Source: Chloroflexi bacterium HGW-Chloroflexi-3 (GTDB lineage: Bacteria > Chloroflexota > Anaerolineae > Anaerolineales > Anaerolineaceae). From it: a DNA stretch of 64,000 nt. The position numbers and the translations under genes were made by a program. Under the pieces are notes generated by a model. That model was not told where the DNA came from. It was given only the letters and a program-made list of their open reading frames with translations, and made no database searches. Shown one piece after another: positions 26,759-34,291 of this stretch (within the stretch, counting starts at the first letter, position 1; every line of letters begins with the position of its first letter). Location of the stretch: NCBI GenBank assembly GCA_002842045.1, contig PHBX01000015.1, forward strand, positions 1 to 64,000, in the 5' to 3' direction.

Positions 26759-26782
26759 CAGAAATAATGTCAGAAATAATGT
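26759..26782. repeat. Perfect tandem duplication of a 12-mer
   Basis: CAGAAATAATGT occurs twice back to back (26759-26770, 26771-26782). The surrounding 26600-26970 has no gene I can support. Confidence 0.5.
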
Positions 26783-26973
26783 CGGAGATCAATCTTCGAA
26801 AAGAATTAGCAAGTTACGGGATGATGCAGTTTGACCATTTGCTTCAATGTTTTCAAGACTTTTGTGTATACTATGTAGCGATCAGTCATTTTGTTACCTC
26901 TCTTAGGTTTTGTCACCCTTGAGTGTACATTATGATTGATCATTTTCCATTTGTTCGGTAGAGAAATAATTTA

Positions 26974-27927
26974 CTATTCTACTGGCGAAGATGTGGGACC
27001 GCTCCAGGTTTCGAGGAATGCGGTGACTACCGCAGCGGAGTTTTCTGATGCCAGATTTCCAAACACTAACATTTCATTTGCACCGGCAGAACCGCCTGCC
27101 AGGTCTGAAAGTGAACGAAAGCTCAAAAAAGGCAGTTGATTTACATATGCGACCTGGGCAACCGCCGCTGTTTCCATATCCACTGCATCTGCCTGGAAAT
27201 TCTTATATAGCCATTCACGATAAGAAGCGTTATCCACAAAAGCGGTGCCGCTAACTCCATGACCTCCAATAACAAGCCGAGGTTGCGTGGAAAGACATTT
27301 GATTTTCATCCAGCATCGATCGAGCGTTATCTGTTCAGATAACTTTTCGACAGCCTTTAGCATTGAGGGGTCTGACTTAAACCAAAAAATTTGGTCATAG
27401 ACTAAACCATTTGTGCCTGGCCGAAGCACCTCAACAGGTTGGGGGAAGATCATTCCATAGCTACCATAATCCGATTTAAATAATCCGGGGTCCCAGGTCT
27501 CGCCTTTCTGACGGGCAAAAACACTCTCCAGATGCTGTCCCCATTCCGCAGGTATGACCACATCGCCAATGTTAAGAGACGGATTGACCCCACCTGCAAT
27601 CCCGGAAAAAACAACCGCGGTAATATTAAAATAATCCGCGGCAGCCTGGGTTGTCATGGCAGCGTTGACCATACTGATCCCGCTCTGGACAATGACCACA
27701 TCTTTTCCACCTAACCGGCCGAGGGTAAATTTATGACCAGCTGCGTTAAGATTGGTTTGTTCTTCCACCCGTTTGATCAATGCGGCAGTTTCAGCGTTAT
27801 AGGCACTCATCACCAGGATTCGCGGTGTTTCATCCAGAGCCTTTAAATGCAATTCCACTGTGGGAGGTCGACAGCCACCCAACAGCAAGATAAGCATTAC
27901 AGCCAGGCTGGTCAACTTTTTTTGCAT
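26974..27927 (-). CDS. Exported MTA/SAH nucleosidase-like lipoprotein
   Basis: 317 aa. A lipoprotein signal peptide (MQKKLTSLAVMLILLLGGC, lipobox LGGC) is followed by a purine nucleoside phosphorylase/MTAN fold: GIAGGVNPSLNIGDVVIP, VDMETAAVAQVAY and FRSLSD, where the Asp corresponds to the MTAN catalytic Asp. Cytoplasmic MTAN splits methylthioadenosine or S-adenosylhomocysteine to adenine plus the thioribose. This one should act outside the membrane. ATG 27927 is chosen because AAAAGGAG lies 7-8 nt upstream and it starts the signal peptide exactly. It is the last gene of the operon. Confidence 0.82.
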   Translation of the reverse strand: MQKKLTSLAVMLILLLGGCRPPTVELHLKALDETPRILVMSAYNAETAALIKRVEEQTNLNAAGHKFTLGRLGGKDVVIVQSGISMVNAAMTTQAAADYFNITAVVFSGIAGGVNPSLNIGDVVIPAEWGQHLESVFARQKGETWDPGLFKSDYGSYGMIFPQPVEVLRPGTNGLVYDQIFWFKSDPSMLKAVEKLSEQITLDRCWMKIKCLSTQPRLVIGGHGVSGTAFVDNASYREWLYKNFQADAVDMETAAVAQVAYVNQLPFLSFRSLSDLAGGSAGANEMLVFGNLASENSAAVVTAFLETWSGPTSSPVE

Positions 27928-27950
27928 AGCTGCACTCCTTTTGACCTGGA

Positions 27951-29189
27951 TCACGCCAACGCTTGATCCAGGTCGGCAAAGATATCTTTCACATCCTCAA
28001 CACCGATTGATAGGCGCACCAGACCATCGCCAATACCGGCTTGCAGGCGTTCTTCGCGCGGCACCTTGGCATGAGTCATGCTGGCAGGGTGTTCGATGAG
28101 CGAATCGACAATTCCCAGACTGACAGCACGGCTGATCAGTTCCAAACGATTCATTAGTTCCACACCGGCAGTTAATCCGCCTTTCAATTCAAAGGACAAC
28201 ATCCCACCAAATCCATTTTGCATCTGGCGGCATGCTACCTCATAACCAGGGTTGTCTTTCAATCCCGGATAGTAGACCCGTTCCACTTTCGGATGGTTCT
28301 TTAAGTAATCCACGACCGGTAATGTGTTTTCATTGTGAGCCTTCATGCGCAAGTGGAAAGTCTTTAAACCCAAATTGACCAACCAGCAGTCAAACGGGCT
28401 AGGCGATCCGCCCATCTTTAACCATCGCCCGATCCCCTTGCCGCTAGGATCCATATAATCCAGATGATGACTGGCAATCGCGCCGCCAACCACAACGCCA
28501 TGACCACATAAATATTTAGTTGTAGAATGGGCAACCACGTCACAGCCGAGTGCAAGTGGCCGTTGGTGATAGGGGGTGGCAAAAGTGTTATCCACCATAA
28601 CCCATGCCCCATGCTCATGAGCAATTGTAGCGACGGCCTGAAGATCTACAATATCCATAGTGGGGTTTGCCGGCGTCTCGATATATGCCAAAACTGCGTT
28701 GGGGTTTGCGTCAAAAGCAGCTTCCCATGCTTGAACAGAAACATCATCCATCCAGACCGTTTTAATTCCCATTTCAGCCGCAAGGTCGTATAAGAAACCA
28801 AACGTATTTCCATACAGGCAGCGCTGCGCAATAATTGTCTCTCCCACACGCACCCGCCCCAAAATTGCGGTTGTAATAGCTGCCATTCCTGAAGAAAACG
28901 CCCTCCCTGAGACTACTTCTTCAAGGGGTTTACCAGGATGATTACGGATCAGATCCATCCCTTCCAGAATTGCAATTTTTTGACCAAGCTGGGTCGCATT
29001 GGGATTTCCGAAGCGGGTATAAAAATACCCCGCCTGTTCACCTGCAAAAATTCTTCCACCAGTTTCCGCATCGGGGAAACAGAAAGTTGAGGTTTGATAG
29101 ATCGGCGTGATATGAGCCCCTTGGGGGTTATTTCCTTCGACTGCGTGATTTACTAGCGTTCCCAAACCATATTCAGAAGAGACCTTCAT
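27951..29189 (-). CDS. Cys/Met-metabolism PLP enzyme, methionine gamma-lyase-like
   Basis: 412 aa fold-type I PLP enzyme of the transsulfuration family. The PLP lysine is in STTKYLCGHG, with YFYTRFGNPN (phosphate and active-site Tyr/Arg) and YIETPANPTMDIVD also visible. Length and the SLG-x-x-xSLIEHPASMTH segment fit methionine gamma-lyase, O-acetylhomoserine sulfhydrylase or cystathionine gamma-synthase. The active-site Cys of classical methionine gamma-lyase (YGCTF) is Asn here (YGNTF). With MTA/SAH genes around it, a C-S lyase releasing a thiol is the best guess. Confidence 0.8.
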   Translation of the reverse strand: MKVSSEYGLGTLVNHAVEGNNPQGAHITPIYQTSTFCFPDAETGGRIFAGEQAGYFYTRFGNPNATQLGQKIAILEGMDLIRNHPGKPLEEVVSGRAFSSGMAAITTAILGRVRVGETIIAQRCLYGNTFGFLYDLAAEMGIKTVWMDDVSVQAWEAAFDANPNAVLAYIETPANPTMDIVDLQAVATIAHEHGAWVMVDNTFATPYHQRPLALGCDVVAHSTTKYLCGHGVVVGGAIASHHLDYMDPSGKGIGRWLKMGGSPSPFDCWLVNLGLKTFHLRMKAHNENTLPVVDYLKNHPKVERVYYPGLKDNPGYEVACRQMQNGFGGMLSFELKGGLTAGVELMNRLELISRAVSLGIVDSLIEHPASMTHAKVPREERLQAGIGDGLVRLSIGVEDVKDIFADLDQALA

Positions 29190-29225
29190 TATTTACTTTT
29201 CCTCCATTGGTAGTCATCGGTTATC

Positions 29226-30542
29226 TCAGATCAAACGGATTTGTTGAGCGATCCCGCGCACCTGAGATTTCACTTTTTCTTCATCCAGCGTTAACATTTG
29301 TCGATTCTGCATAATCATTTTTCCGTTAATCATTACATGGCATACATTGGATGCTGAGATGGCATAAATAAAATGAGAATATAGATCATAACAGGGTGTA
29401 AGATTCGCTGAATCAAAATCGACAACAACCAGATCAGCTAACTTGCCGACCTCGATTGAACCCACACGATCCGCCAGACCCACAGCGCGGGCACCGTCAA
29501 TGGTTAACATGGAAAAGACCTTTTCTCCAGGCAGAACCGTCGGATCTCCGGTGATCCCTTTCTGAACCAGCGCCGCCAGCTGTGCCTCATGAAACAGATC
29601 CAGATCATTATTGCTGGCTGCACCATCTGTACCAATGGACACATTGACCCCAGCCCGCACCATCTCTGCCACCCGTGCAATTCCAGAAGATAATTTGAGG
29701 TTTGAAGATGGGCAATGTGCCACAGATGTATGGGTCTCTGCCAGGCGTTCGATCTCAACATCTGAGAGATGTACACAATGTGCAAGCAAGGTTTTTTCTC
29801 CTAATAAGCCAACCGAATCCAATACTTCGATCGGGGTTTTTCCATATTTTTTGCGAACGAGTTCGAGTTCACCTTTTGATTCCGACGCATGGGTGATAAA
29901 GCCAATATTTCGTTCTTCCGCGATTCGTACGATATCCTCTAACATTTTTTGATTCGTGGTGTAGGTCGAATGTGCCTGCATTCGTAAATGAATCAGCGGA
30001 TCACCATGATATCGATCCAAAAATTCGACCGCGGCGTTGTAATTCACATCCTTTCGATTCTCAAAACCAGGAATATTTGCAAAACTGGGCCCGTTAACCA
30101 TCCGAAAACCGGCGCGGCGTACGGCTTCAAATGTTTCATCATATTGCCAATACATATCCGCTGCACAGGTTGTTCCCGAACGTATCATTTCGATCATTGC
30201 AAGCTCAGAACCTGCAACCACACTTTTAGCTGAAATAATTACTGCTTCGACTTTCCATATTTTCTCCAACCAGGATTCAAGCGAACAGTCATCTATCAAT
30301 CCCCGAAATAATGTCATTGCCCAATGCCCGTGAGCATTCACCATGCCTGGAATGATCACTTTCTCACTCACATCCAGAGTTTGTGCAGGATCGAACCGTG
30401 TGCCCACCTGATCTAAAGCGCCGATCCATACAATTTTGGAATTTTTGACCGCCACAATGCCGTTTTGAATTATACGGCGTTCAGAATCCATCGTGACGAT
30501 TGTGCCGCCCACCAGGAGAAAATCAACAATAAGAGACTGCAT
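29226..30542 (-). CDS. MTA/SAH deaminase-type amidohydrolase
   Basis: 438 aa metal-dependent hydrolase. Metal and catalytic motifs are NAHGHWAMTLFRG, HASESKGE, HCVHLSDVE and GTDGAASNN. These match methylthioadenosine/S-adenosylhomocysteine deaminases such as the Thermotoga enzyme, including the SNLKLSSGIA loop. The reaction converts the adenine ring to hypoxanthine. The open frame starts 31 codons earlier, but that part overlaps the S-component gene. ATG 30542 gives the expected N-terminus (MQSLIVDFLLVGGTIV). Confidence 0.82.
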   Translation of the reverse strand: MQSLIVDFLLVGGTIVTMDSERRIIQNGIVAVKNSKIVWIGALDQVGTRFDPAQTLDVSEKVIIPGMVNAHGHWAMTLFRGLIDDCSLESWLEKIWKVEAVIISAKSVVAGSELAMIEMIRSGTTCAADMYWQYDETFEAVRRAGFRMVNGPSFANIPGFENRKDVNYNAAVEFLDRYHGDPLIHLRMQAHSTYTTNQKMLEDIVRIAEERNIGFITHASESKGELELVRKKYGKTPIEVLDSVGLLGEKTLLAHCVHLSDVEIERLAETHTSVAHCPSSNLKLSSGIARVAEMVRAGVNVSIGTDGAASNNDLDLFHEAQLAALVQKGITGDPTVLPGEKVFSMLTIDGARAVGLADRVGSIEVGKLADLVVVDFDSANLTPCYDLYSHFIYAISASNVCHVMINGKMIMQNRQMLTLDEEKVKSQVRGIAQQIRLI

Positions 30543-30615
30543 CTTGATCTTCTTCTTTCTTTTAAAAAGGTGAGTAGCGCCAGGGTACTCACCTTTTTCA
30601 AATCCAACGAAAAAC

Positions 30616-31449
30616 TTATTCTTCGTCCTCAACAAACTGCTCGCGACCAGAAAGCATGAAGCTTGCGATTACAATCAACACGAGGAAAGGCAACACCGAC
30701 AACCAGACTGCAACCTGTCCCTGTTCACCGGTGAAACCGTAGAAAGTTTGTCCGGCAAGACCCAATGCGACCATGATACCGACGATCAAACCACCCAATG
30801 AACCTACAATCATCAGGATTGAACCGAGGTTCTTTGCGACGCCAACGGAAACTTCTTCTGGTTTCATGATATCAGTCCAGATCAAACCCCAGCGTTTCAC
30901 ACGGGGATAGAGCAGAGCCAGCAGGATGGGACCCAGGACACATGCAGCCGCGAAGTTATTGATGGTAATGGTGATTGACAAGAAAGCAAACGGAACAATG
31001 CTGGCAAGGTCCAGATACCAGGCAATAATGATGCCGCAGGCAGCCGAAGCGGTCAGGGCAATGATTTCAAATGCTACAAGTTTCTTGACATTATTCGTAG
31101 TCTGGGACATATCTTTCTTGTTTACCAGTCCAAAGGTAGCGCCCCACATTTTATAGGGAATATAGCCGAGGAAAAAATTCCCGACGAACCCGAAAATCGA
31201 ACCAATGCCCAATGTTCCCCCAAACAGATCACCAATCAAGTTACCAATGGCTGAACCCCAGGCCCCTGCAGGTCCAAATAAAAGACTGAAAACTGGAGGG
31301 AACACGTTGGCGGGACGAACTTCCGTAATACCTGGAATGATGGGAATGCCTCCTTTGAAAACGATCAGGAAAGCAGCGTAAATTGCCGCTGAAAGCGCCA
31401 CCAGGATGATCATCCGAGTGTTCTTCCACATTGAAATTACTTCTTTCAT
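30616..31449 (-). CDS. ECF transporter S component
   Basis: 277 aa membrane protein with about six to seven segments. The first helix carries ALSAAIYAAFLIVFKGG and then FGPAGAWGSAIGNLIGDLFGGT, the Ala-rich EcfT-contact helix and loop typical of S components. Substrate is unknown. The operon suggests a nucleoside or thio-compound linked to MTA/SAH. AAAAAGGAG sits 7 nt before the ATG. The dedicated ATPase and EcfT subunits are encoded upstream, so this is probably a group I (dedicated) ECF system. Confidence 0.82.
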   Translation of the reverse strand: MKEVISMWKNTRMIILVALSAAIYAAFLIVFKGGIPIIPGITEVRPANVFPPVFSLLFGPAGAWGSAIGNLIGDLFGGTLGIGSIFGFVGNFFLGYIPYKMWGATFGLVNKKDMSQTTNNVKKLVAFEIIALTASAACGIIIAWYLDLASIVPFAFLSITITINNFAAACVLGPILLALLYPRVKRWGLIWTDIMKPEEVSVGVAKNLGSILMIVGSLGGLIVGIMVALGLAGQTFYGFTGEQGQVAVWLSVLPFLVLIVIASFMLSGREQFVEDEE

Positions 31450-31471
31450 TGTTTTTCTCCTTTTTGAAATT

Positions 31472-31631
31472 AAATGGAATCTACTTTACACGCAAAAATG
31501 GGTATAAAAAAATGATTCTGTCCTATAGACACCTCCTTGTTTGGATAAAAAAAAATGGAATCAACTTTGCACGCAAAAACGGGTACAATAAAATGATTCT
31601 GTCCTATAGGCACCTCCTTGTTTGGATAAAA
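31472..31631 (-). ncRNA. Tandem 79-nt RNA-like elements upstream of the ECF S gene (candidate riboswitch)
   Basis: Two copies (31472-31550 and 31553-31631) differ at only six positions. On the transcribed minus strand each has a perfect SD-like AAGGAGGTG with no start codon after it, an outer stem GAATC/GATTC, and an inner stem UU-X-UAC / GUG-Y-AA closing a conserved CCC-R-UUUUUGC loop. X-Y is A-U in one copy and G-C in the other, a compensatory change. The upstream copy is followed by nine T. The downstream copy ends about 16 nt from the RBS of the S-component gene. I cannot match it to a riboswitch class I know. Confidence 0.5.
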
Positions 31632-31652
31632 TAAATTATCTCCACTAATAAA

Positions 31653-32441
31653 TCATGCTTCCGGTGGATGCATAACCATCAAAGCCTTTTCACAACTACA
31701 ATCAAGCGACTCCAGTTCCTGCAGTGTTCGGACAAGAAGAGAAGCCAATCTTTGACGAATTTCTGACATCTTTCCACTAACAAACTCCATGTTCTCTTCC
31801 AGACCTGCTGCCCAGTTGATTGAATATGCAACCGCTGCATAATGAATATTTAACTCACGAGCCAAAACCACCTCAGGCACTCCGGTCATACCGACAACGT
31901 CCCCACCCAACCGGTCATACATGCGAATTTCAGCCGGTGTCTCAAAACGAGGCCCATTTGTGGCGACATAAACAGCATGCGAACGGATCTGCAAATTAAA
32001 GGTGGGTGCCAGTTCAAGAATTTTTCGGCTCATAGCCGGACAATATGGGACATCCATATTGGTATGAGTCAATCCAGATTTCTCCCCGTCGTAGAATGAA
32101 AACGAACGGCCATTGGTGAAATCCAGAAAATCGGTTAATAATGCCAATCCCATGGGTGGAATCTCGCGGTTAATTGACCCAACTGCGTTAGTAACCAAAA
32201 CTCGTTTCACCCCCAGAATTTGAAGCGCTTTAATGTTTGCGCGGAAATTAATTTTGTGCGGCGGGGTTGTATGGTCAAGCCCGTGGCGTCCAAGAAAAAC
32301 GAGGTCAAAGCCATCTTTTCGACCAATATTCACAAGCGCTGGACCATAAGGGGTCTCCACCTGTTTTTTTTCAAATTCAAATCCAGGGATCTCGTATATT
32401 CCCGTTCCAGCGATGATTGCAGAATTCATCCTACTCTCCAT
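31653..32441 (-). CDS. MTA/methylthioinosine phosphorylase (MtnP/MTIP family)
   Basis: 262 aa nucleoside phosphorylase. It shows GTGIYEIPGF, the phosphate-site GRHGLDHTTPPHKINFRAN, ATNGPRFETPAEIRMY and GMTGVPEVVLARE. The purine-site segment reads SINWAAG. Adenine-specific MTAPs have Asp residues here (TDYD), whereas 6-oxopurine enzymes have Asn/Ala, so methylthioinosine is the likelier substrate. That would suit the deaminase in the same operon. Products would be hypoxanthine and methylthioribose 1-phosphate, the substrate of the MtnA-like neighbour. ATG 32429 is an alternative start. Confidence 0.85.
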   Translation of the reverse strand: MESRMNSAIIAGTGIYEIPGFEFEKKQVETPYGPALVNIGRKDGFDLVFLGRHGLDHTTPPHKINFRANIKALQILGVKRVLVTNAVGSINREIPPMGLALLTDFLDFTNGRSFSFYDGEKSGLTHTNMDVPYCPAMSRKILELAPTFNLQIRSHAVYVATNGPRFETPAEIRMYDRLGGDVVGMTGVPEVVLARELNIHYAAVAYSINWAAGLEENMEFVSGKMSEIRQRLASLLVRTLQELESLDCSCEKALMVMHPPEA

Positions 32442-32452
32442 AAATCTCCAGA

Positions 32453-33493
32453 TTAACCAAAATAGCGATGCAGATCATACGGGCTGAGAATGCCGTGCTG
32501 GGTGATCACTCCAGCGACTAGATGTGGTGGAGTAATATCAAACGCCGGATAATAAGCATCAATCGCGGGGTCGGTCGTTGGAACACCCCGACAGGACTTC
32601 ATCTCGCCAGGATCGCGTTCTTCAATTTCAATCGACGCGCGGTTTGGTTTCAACTTATCGGGATCCAATGAAAATACAAAGAAGGGAACACCATGATAGT
32701 GCGCAGCAATTGCATTTTGGAAGGTACCGATTTTATTGACCACATGGCCATCAAGTGTTACCAGGTCTGCAGCTGTGAAATATTTTTGCACCTTACCCTG
32801 TGAAAGCACATAGCCGGGCATATTGTCCCCAATAATCTGGACCGGAATACCCAACTCGTGAACGCTGGGGGCTGTCAACCGAGCACCTTGCAGATAAGGA
32901 CGAGTCTCGGGAGTGTATACATGGATATGCTTACCTGCTTTCTTTGCCATCGCCAAGGCTAATAAGAATGAGGTCTCAGCAAAACACATGGTGAGAATAC
33001 CGTCACCGTCTTCAATCAGTCTGGCGCCAAATTCACCGATTATGGCATAGTTCCGATAATTTATGTCGCGCATTTCTTCGATCCAGACCAACAAAGTCTG
33101 CTCAACATTTTTCCTTTCTGCGAAGGCATTCTGAATGACCTGCATGGCCTTTTCAAGCCTGCGTGCCAGAGCAGTATTGGTTGGTCGGGTATTAACCAAA
33201 CGAAGGCGAGCAGCCTCAAGGATCTCCAGCTGACGGGCAGCCGGGCTGTCGGCGCATTGACGCGCTGCCAAAACCAGGGCATAAAGGGCAGCATTTGCTG
33301 GTCCCCCACCCTGTGTCACCATCTCTTCAATTGCCCGAGCGACACCCTCTACATCCGTGCAGCGAACATAGGATTTTTCAAAAGGATATTTGCGGCGATC
33401 ACCAATCACCACTGCGCCTTCCTCTTCATAGCGAGCTACATTTTCGCGGCGCAGCAAAAAGGGGAGCATATCATTAATTTCAGCAAGATGCAT
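32453..33493 (-). CDS. MtnA-like methylthioribose-1-phosphate isomerase family protein
   Basis: 346 aa eIF2B-alpha/MtnA family. TQGGGPANAALY binds the sugar phosphate, the Cys of LTMCFAETSF aligns with the catalytic Cys, and YTPETRPYLQGARLTA and IIGDNMPGYVL follow. The usual GADRIxxNGD acid motif reads AADLVTLDGHVVNKIGT, so the second catalytic Asp is displaced. It may act on a related sugar phosphate (ribose-1,5-bisphosphate isomerases share the family). Start ATG 33493 has AGGAG 7-8 nt upstream. It is adjacent to the phosphorylase that would supply the substrate. Confidence 0.8.
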   Translation of the reverse strand: MHLAEINDMLPFLLRRENVARYEEEGAVVIGDRRKYPFEKSYVRCTDVEGVARAIEEMVTQGGGPANAALYALVLAARQCADSPAARQLEILEAARLRLVNTRPTNTALARRLEKAMQVIQNAFAERKNVEQTLLVWIEEMRDINYRNYAIIGEFGARLIEDGDGILTMCFAETSFLLALAMAKKAGKHIHVYTPETRPYLQGARLTAPSVHELGIPVQIIGDNMPGYVLSQGKVQKYFTAADLVTLDGHVVNKIGTFQNAIAAHYHGVPFFVFSLDPDKLKPNRASIEIEERDPGEMKSCRGVPTTDPAIDAYYPAFDITPPHLVAGVITQHGILSPYDLHRYFG

Positions 33494-33508
33494 ATTGATC
33501 TCCTATGA

Positions 33509-34291
33509 TTAGAAACGGGTCAAGCCAGCGATCTGGCCATATCCCATGATGGAGAATGTGATTGAAGCTGCTACAAACAGTATTGCAAATGCCAGTACCA
33601 GATAATCAGCTTTTTTCATTTCCAGCTTCAAATAAAAGGTTCGCTTCTCACGTGCGCCAAAACCTTTCGATTCCAGAGCCATACCAAAAATATTGGTATT
33701 ACGAATTGTAGAGATGAAGACCGGCACAAGTAATGGTAAGAATTTACGCACACGTTCAACCAGACTGCCCGAATCCAGATCCAGACCACGGCTGCGCTGT
33801 GCCTGGCTGATCGTTTGTGTGCTGGAAGCAATGGTCGGCACCAAACGAAGTGCAGTTGATATTGCAAACCCCACCCTGTACGGCATTCCCATCCGGATCA
33901 TGCCCAGCACCAGCTCTTCATTTCGCGTTGTGCTGATCAGGATCATACCGGCTGATATCATCAGGGTCATCAAGAGGGTGCGCGCGATGCTGAAATAGAA
34001 TGATTCCACCTTAAAGATCCAGAACAAGGGTGTTATACCTTTTGAAAACAAATTCCAGAGGACCAGGCTCGAAATGGTTAAAACAATCAATATATAGCGG
34101 ATCCGGCGCAAGTTGTGAATAGAACCAGATATAACTAACTGCAGCAGTATAAAAAAAGTGACCGGCATCATCCAAAGTGGGTCTTCAAAAAGAAGAATTG
34201 CGATAAAAGTCAGTAGAAAAATTGTGATTTTGGTTCGCGGGTCTAACCGGTGAATAAATGAATTGTTGTCCAGATAAATCTCGGCATTCAT
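33509..34291 (-). CDS. ecfT: ECF transporter transmembrane component EcfT
   Basis: 260 aa with about five to six membrane segments. The two diagnostic coupling helices are present: AQRSRGLD (about residue 170) and ALESKGFG (about 212), which dock into the ATPases. The start overlaps the stop of the ATPase gene by one base (TGATG). Confidence 0.9.
   Translation of the reverse strand: MNAEIYLDNNSFIHRLDPRTKITIFLLTFIAILLFEDPLWMMPVTFFILLQLVISGSIHNLRRIRYILIVLTISSLVLWNLFSKGITPLFWIFKVESFYFSIARTLLMTLMISAGMILISTTRNEELVLGMIRMGMPYRVGFAISTALRLVPTIASSTQTISQAQRSRGLDLDSGSLVERVRKFLPLLVPVFISTIRNTNIFGMALESKGFGAREKRTFYLKLEMKKADYLVLAFAILFVAASITFSIMGYGQIAGLTRF

Noticed and set aside
27228..27236. Perfect DnaA-box-like TTATCCACA, with TTATCCACC near 28586
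   Set aside because: Both lie within coding sequences of metabolic genes, not clustered and not near dnaA or dnaN. Chance occurrence is likely.
31472..31631. Purine, preQ1, SAM or SAH riboswitch identity for the tandem element
   Set aside because: I compared remembered consensus segments of these classes and found no match. The element is therefore left unassigned.
31431..31634. 67-aa plus-strand open frame with an internal repeat
   Set aside because: It is the antisense of the tandem 79-nt elements and has no RBS.
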